From NCBI GenBank assembly GCA_947453725.1, contig CANGHH010000009.1, forward strand, positions 124,001-188,000: 64,000 bases of DNA, read 5' to 3'. This DNA is from Betaproteobacteria bacterium. GTDB taxonomy: Bacteria; Pseudomonadota; Gammaproteobacteria; Burkholderiales; Burkholderiaceae_C. Below, one piece after another: positions 33,945-42,569 of this stretch. A program made the translations under genes and the position numbers. The notes under the pieces are model-generated. The model was not told the origin of the DNA, made no database searches, and saw nothing but the letters and a program-made list of their open reading frames with translations. Position 1 is the first letter of the stretch; each line of letters opens with the position of its first letter.

Positions 33945-34883
33945 ATGCTTGCCTACCTGATACGCCGCCTGTGGCAGATGGTGCCGACCCTGGCCGGTGT
34001 GGTGCTGCTGGTCTTCTTCCTGTTCAAGTATTTCGGCGGCGACCCGGCCGAGGTGCTGGGCGGCCTGAACGCCAGCAAGGAACAGGTCGCGGCCATCCGC
34101 ACGCAGCTCGGCCTGGACGAGCCGGTGTGGGTCCAGCTGTGGATCTTCGTCAAGCAGATCGGGACCTTCAACTGGGGCAAGAGCTGGGCCACCAACGAAG
34201 CGGTCAGCAACCTCTTTGCCACCCGCCTGCCGGCCACGCTGACGGTGATGCTGCCGATCCTGGTCCTCGACGTGGTGATGGCGATGCCGATCGCGATGTG
34301 GGTGGCCTACAAGCGCGGCAGCCTGACCGACCGCGCGATCATGGTGGCGACCACCATCGCGCTGTCGATCAGCTTCCTGGTCTACGTCATCGTCGGCCAG
34401 TACGTCTTCGCCTTCCAGCTCGGCTGGTTCCCGGTGCAGGGCTGGAGCGACAGCACCTGGACCAACCTGACCGTCTACGCGCCGCTGCCGGTGCTGCTGG
34501 CGGTGATGGTCGGCATGGCGCCGCAGACCCGCCTGTACCGCAGCTTCCTGCTGGATGAGTTGGGCCAGGACTATGTGCGCACTGCGCGTGCCAAGGGCAT
34601 GACCGAGGGCACGGTGCTGTTCAAGCACGTGCTGCGCAACGCGATGATCCCGATCCTGACCAACATCGGCCTGCAGCTGCCCGGCATCTTCGTCGGCAGC
34701 TTCCTGATCGAGGTCTTCTTCTCGATTCCAGGCCTGGGCCGCGAGGTGCTGCTGGCGGTCAACCGCAGCGATTTCCCGGTGATCCAGGCCGTCACCATCT
34801 ACCTCGCTTTCCTGACCATGCTGATCAATCTGCTGACCGACCTGGCCTACAAGGTCGCCGACCCGCGTGTCGTGTTGAAGTAA
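33945..34883 (+). CDS. ABC transporter permease (DppB/YejB-like)
   Basis: Inner-membrane permease, 312 residues, six predicted helices. Starts MLAYLIRRLWQMVPTLAGVV, typical of DppB/OppB; has ATLTVMLPILVLDVVMAMPI and the cytoplasmic coupling segment ELGQDYVRTARAKG, followed by IPGLGREVLLAVNRSDFPVI at the C-terminus. It is followed by the second permease with 9 bases between. Works with the binding proteins encoded divergently. Confidence 0.92.
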   Translation: MLAYLIRRLWQMVPTLAGVVLLVFFLFKYFGGDPAEVLGGLNASKEQVAAIRTQLGLDEPVWVQLWIFVKQIGTFNWGKSWATNEAVSNLFATRLPATLTVMLPILVLDVVMAMPIAMWVAYKRGSLTDRAIMVATTIALSISFLVYVIVGQYVFAFQLGWFPVQGWSDSTWTNLTVYAPLPVLLAVMVGMAPQTRLYRSFLLDELGQDYVRTARAKGMTEGTVLFKHVLRNAMIPILTNIGLQLPGIFVGSFLIEVFFSIPGLGREVLLAVNRSDFPVIQAVTIYLAFLTMLINLLTDLAYKVADPRVVLK

Positions 34884-34892
34884 GGCGCCACC

Positions 34893-35951
34893 ATGAACAC
34901 TGCAGTCCTGTCCGCCGATGGCGCAACCAGCGATGCGCTGCAAAAGAGTGAAGGCGTCTGGCACGCTGCCTGGCGCCGCTTCAAGGGCGACCGCGTCGGC
35001 CTCGTGTCGCTGGTCGTCGTCGCCGCCTACCTGCTGCTGATCGCGCTGGCCAGCCTCGGTCTGGTGGCCCAGGGCTGGCAGACCGAAGTCGGCGTGCCCG
35101 ATGCGCCGCCCACTTTCATCGGACCGGCCCACACGCAGGAAGCTGGCGTCATCGAAACGCCGAAGGGCTCGAATGTCGACTTGAGCGACATCGACCCGCT
35201 GGCCCCGCGCTACCAGGAATGGGCCGAGCGCGCGGCGAAGTTCCAGACCAGCGAAACGGTCAAGGCCACGACCCTGCCTTTCGGCGGCGACCGCCTGGGC
35301 CGCGACGTGCTGAGCAAGACCATCAAGGGCACCGAGATCTCGGTCTTCGTCGGCGTCGCCGCGGCGCTGGTGGCGGCCGCCATCGGCACGCTGCTGGGCG
35401 CCTTCGGTGGTTTCTTCGGCGGCAAGGTCGGCGACCTGCTCGAGTGGGTCTACAACGTCTTCGAGAGCATCCCCAACATCCTGCTGATCTTCGCCTTCGC
35501 GGCGGTGGCCGGCCGCGGCGTGCAGAGCGTGGTCATCATCCTGGCCTTCACCGGCTGGACCGGCATGTACCGCCAGGTCCGCGCCGAGTTCATCAAGCAC
35601 AGCAGCCGCGAATACGTGCGCAGCGCCGAGGCCATCGGCGCCAGCACGATGAGCCGCATGTTCAGGCACATCCTGCCCAACGTCAGCCACGTGGTGCTGG
35701 TGCGCATGGGCCTGCTGGTGGTCGGCTTCATCAAGGCCGAGGTGATCCTCAGCTACCTCGGCCTGGGCGTGCGCGTCGACCAGGTCAGCTGGGGCACGAT
35801 GCTGGCCGAAGCGCAGGCCGAACTGATCCTCGGCCACTGGTGGCAGCTGGTCGCGGCGACGGTCTTCATGGCGGTCTTCGTCACCGCCTTCTCCTTGATG
35901 GCCGACGCGCTGCGCGATGCGCTCGACCCCAAACTGCGCGGGCTGGAGTAA
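34893..35951 (+). CDS. ABC transporter permease (DppC/YejE-like)
   Basis: Second inner-membrane permease, 352 residues. The first helix (about 35-58) is followed by an unusually long periplasmic insert of some 75 residues (VGVPDAPPTFIGPAHT...), then the transport core with GGDRLGRDVLSKTIKGTEIS and coupling segment SREYVRSAEAIGASTMSRMF. Yej-type permeases share the long insert. The ATPase gene starts 3 bases after the stop. Confidence 0.91.
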   Translation: MNTAVLSADGATSDALQKSEGVWHAAWRRFKGDRVGLVSLVVVAAYLLLIALASLGLVAQGWQTEVGVPDAPPTFIGPAHTQEAGVIETPKGSNVDLSDIDPLAPRYQEWAERAAKFQTSETVKATTLPFGGDRLGRDVLSKTIKGTEISVFVGVAAALVAAAIGTLLGAFGGFFGGKVGDLLEWVYNVFESIPNILLIFAFAAVAGRGVQSVVIILAFTGWTGMYRQVRAEFIKHSSREYVRSAEAIGASTMSRMFRHILPNVSHVVLVRMGLLVVGFIKAEVILSYLGLGVRVDQVSWGTMLAEAQAELILGHWWQLVAATVFMAVFVTAFSLMADALRDALDPKLRGLE

Positions 35952-35954
35952 GCG

Positions 35955-37616
35955 ATGCTGCTGTCGATCCAAGACCTGAAGGTGGCCTTCCGCATGGGCA
36001 AGGGCGTGCGCGCCGAAGCGGTGAAGGGCGTGTCTTTCGATATCCCCGAGCACACCACCGTCGCGCTGGTCGGCGAATCGGGTTCGGGCAAGAGTGTCAC
36101 CGCGATGAGCGTGCTGAACCTGCTGCCCGACAACGCCGAGCGCAGCGGCCGCATCCTTTGGCGCGGCAAAGACCTGCTGCAGGCGCAACTTCCGGAACTG
36201 CAAGCGATGCGCGGCAAGGAAATCGCCTGCGTGTTCCAGGACCCGATGAGTTCGCTGAACCCGGTGTTCAACGTCGGCCAGCAGCTGTGCGAGCCGCTGA
36301 TCAAGCACATGGGCCTGAGCCGCAGCGCCGCGCTGAAGCGAGCGGAGGAACTGATGGGCGAGGTCGGCATCCCCGAGCCCAGGCGCCGCCTGGGCAGCTA
36401 CCCGCACGAGATGAGCGGCGGCCAGCAGCAGCGCGTGATGATCGCGATGGCGCTGGCCTGCGAGCCCAAGCTGCTGATCGCCGACGAGCCGACCACGGCG
36501 CTGGACGTGACCATCCAGCGGCAGATCCTGGAACTGCTGGGCAAGCTGAAGAGCGAACGCCAGATGAGCGTGCTCTTCATCAGCCACGACCTGGGTCTGG
36601 TGGGCGAAATCGCCGACCGCGTGGTGGTGATGCGCAACGGCATCATCCGCGAACAGGGCCCCGTTTCGCAGATCTTCGAGGCGCCCAAGGACGACTACAC
36701 CAAGGCCCTGCTGGCCTGCCGCCCCAGCCTGGAAGGCAACCCCCGGCGGCTGATGGTGATCGACGACCACATGGCGGGCCGTGACGCTTCCAGCAACTTC
36801 AAGGCCAAGGACGCCAACGCGCCCGTGGTGCTGGAAGTCAGGGCCCTGGCCAAGAGCTTCTGGCTGCGGCAGGGCGTCTTCGGCAAGCGCGAATTCAAGG
36901 CCGTGCAGAACGTCAACTTCCAGCTGAAGAAGGGCCACACGCTGGGCGTGGTCGGCGAATCGGGCTCGGGCAAGACGACGATGGGCCTGACCCTGCTGCG
37001 CCTGCACGAACCGACCGCTGGCGAGGTCATCTTCGATGGCCAGAACCTGCTGAAGCTGTCCGACAAGCAGCGCCAGGTGATGCGCCGGCGCATCCAGATC
37101 GTCTTCCAGAACCCCTACGCCAGCCTGAACCCGCGCTTCACCATCGGCCAGACCCTGCTCGAGCCGATGGTCATCCACGGCATCGGCCAAGACACGGCCG
37201 AGCGCGAACAGCGGGCCCGCGCGCTGCTGGAGAAGGTCGGCCTCGACGGCCGCGCCTTCGGCAAGTACCCGCATGAATTCAGCGGCGGCCAGCGCCAGCG
37301 CGTGGCCATCGCCCGCTGCCTGACGCTGAACCCCGAGGTGCTGGTGCTCGACGAAGCCGTCAGCGCGCTGGACGTGTCGGTTCAAGCGCAGGTGCTGAAC
37401 CTGCTGAAGGACCTGCAGGACGAGTTCGGCCTGAGCTACGTCTTCATCAGCCACGACCTGGCCGTGGTGCGCTTCATCAGCGACGAGGTGCTGGTGATGA
37501 AGGACGGCGTGGTCGTCGAGCAGGCCAGCGCCGCGCAGATCCTGGCGGCGCCGCAAGAGGACTACACGAAGCGGCTGCTGGCGGCCATTCCGCGCGGCTA
37601 TCGCGCCGCGGCGTAG
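35955..37616 (+). CDS. ABC transporter dual ATPase (DppD-DppF fusion, YejF-like)
   Basis: Cytoplasmic ATPase of 553 residues with two full ABC domains in one chain. Domain 1: Walker [11 protein letters not shown] near 38, signature MSGGQQQR, Walker [13 protein letters not shown]. Domain 2 from about residue 285: Walker [11 protein letters not shown], signature FSGGQRQR, Walker [13 protein letters not shown] (Glu followed by Ala instead of Pro). It energises the two permeases before it. The fused form is characteristic of YejF-like transporters. Confidence 0.92.
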   Translation: MLLSIQDLKVAFRMGKGVRAEAVKGVSFDIPEHTTVALVGESGSGKSVTAMSVLNLLPDNAERSGRILWRGKDLLQAQLPELQAMRGKEIACVFQDPMSSLNPVFNVGQQLCEPLIKHMGLSRSAALKRAEELMGEVGIPEPRRRLGSYPHEMSGGQQQRVMIAMALACEPKLLIADEPTTALDVTIQRQILELLGKLKSERQMSVLFISHDLGLVGEIADRVVVMRNGIIREQGPVSQIFEAPKDDYTKALLACRPSLEGNPRRLMVIDDHMAGRDASSNFKAKDANAPVVLEVRALAKSFWLRQGVFGKREFKAVQNVNFQLKKGHTLGVVGESGSGKTTMGLTLLRLHEPTAGEVIFDGQNLLKLSDKQRQVMRRRIQIVFQNPYASLNPRFTIGQTLLEPMVIHGIGQDTAEREQRARALLEKVGLDGRAFGKYPHEFSGGQRQRVAIARCLTLNPEVLVLDEAVSALDVSVQAQVLNLLKDLQDEFGLSYVFISHDLAVVRFISDEVLVMKDGVVVEQASAAQILAAPQEDYTKRLLAAIPRGYRAAA

Positions 37617-37637
37617 TAGTAGCCATAGGTCGGCGGG

Positions 37638-37654
37638 GTGCCGGCTGCCGGCAC
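37638..37654. promoter_or_regulatory. Perfect hairpin/palindrome before the tph operon
   Basis: GTGCCGGC-T-GCCGGCAC, perfect 8-base arms, in the 66-base gap between the ABC ATPase stop and tphC. It could terminate the ABC operon or act as an operator for the terephthalate genes; the sequence cannot decide between the two. Confidence 0.4.
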
Positions 37655-37682
37655 ACTGGCGGGCTACAACCGAAACCCGCCC

Positions 37683-38675
37683 ATGCCGTCGCCACGCCTT
37701 GCTCTGAACCACCGCCGCCAGTTGTTGCGCGGCATCGCCGCCACGCTCGCGGCACCCGCCCTGGGCAGCGCCCGCGCGCAGGCCACTCCGAAGAGCCTGC
37801 GCCTGGTCGTGCCCTTCCCGGCCGGCGGCACCGCCGATGTGCTGCCGCGCATCGTGGCCGAGAAGCTGCAGCCGCACTACCCCGGCGGCGTGGTCGTCGA
37901 CAACCGTGCCGGGGCCGGCGGCAACATCGGCGCCGAGGCCGTGTTCCGCAGCCCGGCCGACGGCGCCACGCTGCTCTTCGCGCCGCCCGGGCCGATCGCC
38001 ATCAACCAGTTCCTCTACCCCAAGCTCGGCTACGACGCCAACCTCTGGTTGCCGATCACCGTGCTGGCGACGGTGCCCAATGTGCTGGCCGTCAGTCCGA
38101 AGTTGCCAGTGGCCACGCTGCGCGAATTCATCGCCTACCTGAAGGCCAACCCCGGCAAGGTCAGCTACGCCTCGCAGGGCAACGGCAGCACCTCGCACCT
38201 GACGGCCAACCTGTTCATGGCGCTGACGCAGACGCAGATGTCGCACATCCCCTACAAGGGCACGTCGCCGGCGCTGGTCGACCTGATGGGCAGCCAGGTG
38301 GACCTGTTCTTCGACAACATCGGTTCGTCGGGCCCGCAGCACGAAGCCGGCAAGCTGCGTGTGCTGGCGGTCGCCGACGAACAGCGTTCCAGCGCGCTGC
38401 CCAAAGTGCCGACCTTCGCCGAAGCGGGTCTGCCCGGCATGGTGGCGGTGACCTGGTTCGCCGGCGTCGCGCCGCCCGGCACGCCGCCGGCGCTGGTGGC
38501 GGCCATCAGCAGGCAGATCGCCGATGCGCTGGCCGACGCCGAGGTGCAGCGCCGCTACGCCGAACAGGGTGCGGTGCCGCGCGGCTGGTCGCCCGAACGC
38601 AGCGCCGCCTTCTTCAAGGCCGAGCGCGACAAATGGAGCCAGGTGATCCGCTCGGCCAACGTGAAGGTGGAATGA
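37683..38675 (+). CDS. tphC: Bug-type solute-binding protein, TphC-like
   Basis: Periplasmic binding protein of the Bug/TctC family, 330 residues. [17 protein letters not shown] and SARAQA form the signal; the mature part has [42 protein letters not shown] and [16 protein letters not shown]. First gene before terephthalate dioxygenase genes, just as tphC opens the Comamonas tph operon, where it binds terephthalate for a TctA/TctB-type transporter. That role is inferred from context. Its stop overlaps the next ATG. An in-frame start 45 bases upstream is possible. Confidence 0.82.
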   Translation: MPSPRLALNHRRQLLRGIAATLAAPALGSARAQATPKSLRLVVPFPAGGTADVLPRIVAEKLQPHYPGGVVVDNRAGAGGNIGAEAVFRSPADGATLLFAPPGPIAINQFLYPKLGYDANLWLPITVLATVPNVLAVSPKLPVATLREFIAYLKANPGKVSYASQGNGSTSHLTANLFMALTQTQMSHIPYKGTSPALVDLMGSQVDLFFDNIGSSGPQHEAGKLRVLAVADEQRSSALPKVPTFAEAGLPGMVAVTWFAGVAPPGTPPALVAAISRQIADALADAEVQRRYAEQGAVPRGWSPERSAAFFKAERDKWSQVIRSANVKVE

Positions 38676-39940
38676 GCTTGGACCCGCTTGCGGCCGATAT
38701 CCGCTGGCAGCCGGGCCTGACCCGCGTGCCCTTCGCGGCCTACCAGAGCGAGGAACTGCTGGCCCAGGAACAGCAGCGCCTGTTCGAAGGCCCGACCTGG
38801 AACTACCTGTGCCTTGACGTCGAACTGCCGCAGCCCGGCAGCTACCGCAGCACCTTCATCGGCACGACGCCGGTGGTCGTGGTGCGCGACACCGACGGCA
38901 CGCTGCGCGGCTTCGAGAACCGCTGCGCGCACCGCGGCGCGCTGATCGTGCTGGACCAGGCCGGCCACACCGACAAGGGCTTCCAGTGCGTCTACCACGC
39001 CTGGAGCTACGACCTGCAGGGCAAGCTGACCGGCGTGGCCTTCCAGAAGGGCGTGAAGGGCGCGGGCGGCATGCCGGCCACCTTCGACCGCGCCGATCAC
39101 GGTCCGCGTCGGCTGCGGGTCACGGCCTACTGCGGGCTGGTCTTCGGGACCTTCTCCGACGCCACGCCGGCCATCGAAGACCACCTGGGTGCGGCGATCT
39201 GCGCGCGCATCCAGCGCGTGATGCACAAGCCGGTGCAGGTCATCGCGCGCTACACGCAGGCCTTGCCGAACAACTGGAAGCTCTACGTCGAGAACGTCAA
39301 GGACAGCTACCACGCCAGCCTGCTGCACCTGTTCTTCACCACCTTCGAGCTGAACCGGCTGTCGCAGAAGGGCGGTGTCATCGTCAGCGAGTGCGGCGGC
39401 CACCACGTCAGCTATTCGATGACCGACCGGGCTGTCGAAACCGGCCAGCGCAGCAGCGCCGACAGCAGCTACCGCGACCAGGGCCTGCGCTCGGACCAGC
39501 AGCGCTACCGCCTGCGCGATCCCAGCGTGCTGCAAGGCTTCACCGAGTACGGCGACGGCATCACGCTGCAGATCCTGTCGATGTTCCCGGGCTTCGTGCT
39601 GCAGCAGATCCAGAACTGCCTGGCCGTGCGCCAGGTGCTGCCGCGCGACCTGACCCACACCGACCTGCACTGGACCGTGCTGGGCTACGCCGACGACACG
39701 CCCGAACAGCGCGAGGTCCGGCTGAAGCAGGGCAACCTGATCGGCCCGGCTGGTTTCATCTCGATGGAAGACGGCGCGGTCGGCGGCTTCGTGCAGCGCG
39801 GCATCGCCGGCGCCGGCGGCCTGCAGGGCGTGCTGGAAATGGGCGGCGCCGACGCCGCCAGCGGCGAGGGCCGCGCCACCGAGACCAGCGTGCGCGGTTT
39901 CTGGAAAGCCTACCGCCGTCAGATGGGGCTGCCCGCATGA
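38672..39940 (+). CDS. tphA2: Terephthalate 1,2-dioxygenase, large subunit
   Basis: Catalytic alpha subunit of the Rieske terephthalate dioxygenase, which adds O2 to terephthalate to give the 1,2-dihydrodiol dicarboxylate. The 422 residues match what I recall of Comamonas TphA2 segment by segment: [76 protein letters not shown] and [20 protein letters not shown]. Rieske ligands are CAH at 85-87 and CVYH at 106-109; the iron site is in DSYHASLLH. Coupled to tphC and tphA3 by ATGA overlaps. Confidence 0.93.
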   Translation: MSLDPLAADIRWQPGLTRVPFAAYQSEELLAQEQQRLFEGPTWNYLCLDVELPQPGSYRSTFIGTTPVVVVRDTDGTLRGFENRCAHRGALIVLDQAGHTDKGFQCVYHAWSYDLQGKLTGVAFQKGVKGAGGMPATFDRADHGPRRLRVTAYCGLVFGTFSDATPAIEDHLGAAICARIQRVMHKPVQVIARYTQALPNNWKLYVENVKDSYHASLLHLFFTTFELNRLSQKGGVIVSECGGHHVSYSMTDRAVETGQRSSADSSYRDQGLRSDQQRYRLRDPSVLQGFTEYGDGITLQILSMFPGFVLQQIQNCLAVRQVLPRDLTHTDLHWTVLGYADDTPEQREVRLKQGNLIGPAGFISMEDGAVGGFVQRGIAGAGGLQGVLEMGGADAASGEGRATETSVRGFWKAYRRQMGLPA

Positions 39941-40416
39941 ACGCCACGCCCGCGATCACCGCGCTCGACCTGGCCGCCTTCAACGCGGCCTACGCCCGCG
40001 CCATCGACAGCGACACGCTCGAGGCCTGGCCGGCCTTCTTCACCGAGCGCTGCCGCTACCGCATCACCCACGCCGAGGCCCAGGCCGAAGGCCTGCCCGG
40101 CGGCCTGGTCTACGCCGACAGCCGCGCGATGCTGGAAGACCGCATCGCCGCGCTGCGCGAGGCCAACATCTTCGAGCCCCAGCGCTACCGCCACATCCTG
40201 GGCTGGCCGCACCTGCTGGCCGCCGACGGTGACAGCGCGCAGGCCGAGACGCCGTTCGCCGTGGTGCGAACGATGCACAGCGGCGAGCAGATGGTCTTCG
40301 CCAGTGGCGTCTACATCGACCGCCTGGTGCGCGGCGCCGGCGGCCTGCGGCTGGCCGAGCGCCTGGTGGTCTGCGACAGCCGCCGTACCGACACCCTGCT
40401 GGCGCTGCCGCTGTGA
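39937..40416 (+). CDS. tphA3: Terephthalate 1,2-dioxygenase, small subunit
   Basis: Beta subunit of terephthalate dioxygenase, 159 residues. Shared features with TphA3: [49 protein letters not shown] and the C-terminal [15 protein letters not shown]. It overlaps both neighbours by 4 bases (ATGA before, GTGA after). Confidence 0.92.
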   Translation: MNATPAITALDLAAFNAAYARAIDSDTLEAWPAFFTERCRYRITHAEAQAEGLPGGLVYADSRAMLEDRIAALREANIFEPQRYRHILGWPHLLAADGDSAQAETPFAVVRTMHSGEQMVFASGVYIDRLVRGAGGLRLAERLVVCDSRRTDTLLALPL

Positions 40417-41360
40417 GCCCCGCGCTGCCGCGCCTGGCCTTGACGCTGGGCGACCCCAACGGCATCGGCCCCGAGATCGTGCTGCAGGCCCTGCAGGCCG
40501 CGCCGCAGTGGCGTTCGCACGTGACGGTGTTTGGCCCGCCCGACGTGCTCGCCGCGGCGGCGCAGGTGCTGGGTCTGCAGGCGCTGCTCGGAGAACTCGA
40601 TGTCGTCCCTGTTGGCCTGATGCCCACCGGCACGCACCGCTGGGGCGCCATCGACGCCCACGCCGGCCGCAGCGCCGTGGCCAGCGCCACCGCCGCGCTG
40701 CAGTCCTGCCAGGCCGGCCATCACGCGGCCGTCATCGCGGCGCCCCACCACGAGACCGCCATCCACCAGGCCGGCATCGCGTTCAGCGGCTACCCGTCGC
40801 TGGTGGCGCGGGTCTGCGGGTTGTCCGAAGACCAGGTTTTCCTGATGCTGGTCGGCGGCGGCCTGCGCATCGTCCACGTGACCCTGCACGAGAGTGTGGC
40901 CACGGCGCTGGCCCGCCTGACGCCCGAGCTGGTCGAGCGCGCCACGCGGGCCGGTGTCGCGGCCTGCGCAATGCTGGGCCAGTCGCGGCCGCCGGTGGCG
41001 CTGTTCGGCATCAACCCGCATGCCTCGGAAGGCACGCTGTTCGGGCCTGAAGACGCTGCCATCACGGTGCCCGCCGCCGCGGCGCTGCGTGCGCAGGGCC
41101 TGGACCTCACTGGCCCGGCCGGCGCCGACATGTTGCTGGCCGACCGCGCGCACGGGCTCTACGTGGCGATCTTCCACGACCAGGGCCACATCCCGGTGAA
41201 ACTGCTGGCGCCGCAGGCCGCCAGCGCCTTGAGCATCGGCGCCGGCGTGCTGCTGTCGAGCGTCGGCCACGGCAGCGCGATGGACATCGCCGGTCGGGGC
41301 CGGGCCCGGCCCGACGCGCTGCTGCGCACGCTGGGGCTTTTCAGCGGCCTGACCGGCTGA
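40413..41360 (+). CDS. tphB: Terephthalate dihydrodiol dehydrogenase (PdxA family)
   Basis: Oxidises 1,2-dihydroxy-3,5-cyclohexadiene-1,4-dicarboxylate to protocatechuate with CO2 release. 315 residues beginning with GTG at 40413. The PdxA fold is recognisable: [13 protein letters not shown] at the N-terminus, [20 protein letters not shown] (metal histidines), [13 protein letters not shown] and [13 protein letters not shown]. These segments resemble TphB rather than vitamin B6 PdxA. Directly after tphA3, which supports this. After it the strand changes, and no tphA1 reductase follows. Confidence 0.9.
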   Translation: MSPALPRLALTLGDPNGIGPEIVLQALQAAPQWRSHVTVFGPPDVLAAAAQVLGLQALLGELDVVPVGLMPTGTHRWGAIDAHAGRSAVASATAALQSCQAGHHAAVIAAPHHETAIHQAGIAFSGYPSLVARVCGLSEDQVFLMLVGGGLRIVHVTLHESVATALARLTPELVERATRAGVAACAMLGQSRPPVALFGINPHASEGTLFGPEDAAITVPAAAALRAQGLDLTGPAGADMLLADRAHGLYVAIFHDQGHIPVKLLAPQAASALSIGAGVLLSSVGHGSAMDIAGRGRARPDALLRTLGLFSGLTG

Positions 41361-41375
41361 GGCCCGCCGCCGGCT

Positions 41376-42569
41376 TCAGGCGCTGGTCGCGCCGGCCACG
41401 TAGGCCTTGACGGCCGCCTGGTAGGTCTTGAACACCGGCGCCAGCGTCGACAGCTTCGCGCACTCGTCGGGTCCGTGGGCGTTCCTGAATTCGACGCCGA
41501 AACCGCACAGCACCTGCGTGCCGTGGGCCGACAGGAAGTTGCCGATGTTGCCCGGCCCGCAGACGACCAGCGGCGGCGCGCTGCCGAGCACTTTCGTGGC
41601 CGCGGTCTGCAGCAGCTGCGGCAGCAGCGCGTCGTGCGGCGTGTGGTAGGGCGGCCAGGTGTTGGGCTTGCTCACGCTGGACGGATGGGCGTTGCCGCAT
41701 TCGCGGGCGATCTTCGCCAAGGTTTTGTCGAGCCAGGCCTGTGCGTCGGCCACGCCCCAGGCCGGCGTGACGCGGATGTCGAGCAGGCATTCGATCTTCG
41801 AGGCGGTTACCGAATGCGTCTTCGCACCGGTGCGCAGGCCGGTCACCGAGGCACGCGGCGGAATCGGGAAGTCGGCTGTGACAGCGTGTCGGCCAGCGGG
41901 CTGGCGGGCGTTGAAATCGCTGACCGCTTTCAACAGGCGCTGCAGCTTGTCGGCGGCCAGTTCGCTGGGCACGGTCTCGGCGCCGGAATGGCCCATCGCG
42001 CCGCGCAGCGTCACCGTGCTGCGGTGGAAGCCGCGCGAGCCGGTGACGATCTCGCCCAGCCCCGGGTAGCCGATGGCGCAGTGCTGGGGAAAGCCGAAAC
42101 GCGCGGTGGCCGAGCGGATGCCGCCGAAGCGGCCCGAATGTTCGTCGCAGTCGAAGACCACGGTGACGCGGCGCCGCCGTTCGCCCGAGCGCGGCGGCTT
42201 GCCGGTCAGCCTGGTGCTGCGCGCGAGCTCGCAGAACACGGCCACCGCGGCTTTCGAATCGGCACTGCCGCGGCCGTAGAGCCAGCCGTCCTCGACCGTG
42301 GCGGCGAAAGGCGCGTGGCGCCACTGGCCGAGGTCGCCGACCGGCGCGGTGTCGACGCAGGCGTTCAGCATCCAGACCTCGTCCGCGTCGGACTCGGGCG
42401 GGTTGATGACGATGGCGTCGGGCTGGCCCGGCGGGCCGGTCAGCACGTAGGCCACGCCGTTCGCGTCGAGCCAGGCGGTGATGACCCGGACGATGGCGCC
42501 CAGGTCGTTGACCAGCGCCTGGCTGGGTGTCTGCACCAGCTGCGCGAGCAGCGCCTCGACCGACTTCAT
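41376..42569 (-). CDS. M20-family peptidase-like protein with altered metal ligands
   Basis: Member of the M20/ArgE/DapE family, 397 residues from the ATG at 42569. The overall frame is normal (YGRGSADSKAAVAVF, GAMGHSGAETVPSELAA). However, the usual HxD ligand position reads NACVDTAP (Cys for His) and the usual EE pair reads DEHSG (His for the second Glu). These substitutions may change metal preference or abolish activity. Amino-acid or dipeptide deacylation is the default family role. Overlaps the upstream DUF885 gene (ATGA), so one transcript. Confidence 0.75.
   Translation of the reverse strand: MKSVEALLAQLVQTPSQALVNDLGAIVRVITAWLDANGVAYVLTGPPGQPDAIVINPPESDADEVWMLNACVDTAPVGDLGQWRHAPFAATVEDGWLYGRGSADSKAAVAVFCELARSTRLTGKPPRSGERRRRVTVVFDCDEHSGRFGGIRSATARFGFPQHCAIGYPGLGEIVTGSRGFHRSTVTLRGAMGHSGAETVPSELAADKLQRLLKAVSDFNARQPAGRHAVTADFPIPPRASVTGLRTGAKTHSVTASKIECLLDIRVTPAWGVADAQAWLDKTLAKIARECGNAHPSSVSKPNTWPPYHTPHDALLPQLLQTAATKVLGSAPPLVVCGPGNIGNFLSAHGTQVLCGFGVEFRNAHGPDECAKLSTLAPVFKTYQAAVKAYVAGATSA

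Noticed and set aside
33798..38342. Very long open frame (about 1500 codons) on the minus strand
   Set aside because: It runs antisense to two permease genes, the dual ATPase gene and tphC, all with clear family motifs. Its translation is His/Gln/Arg/Ala-rich without domains: a GC-bias shadow.
16307..41360. Transposon or genomic-island borders around the catabolic region
   Set aside because: No transposase, integrase, tRNA gene or flanking direct repeats were found at either end; transfer is possible but not supported.
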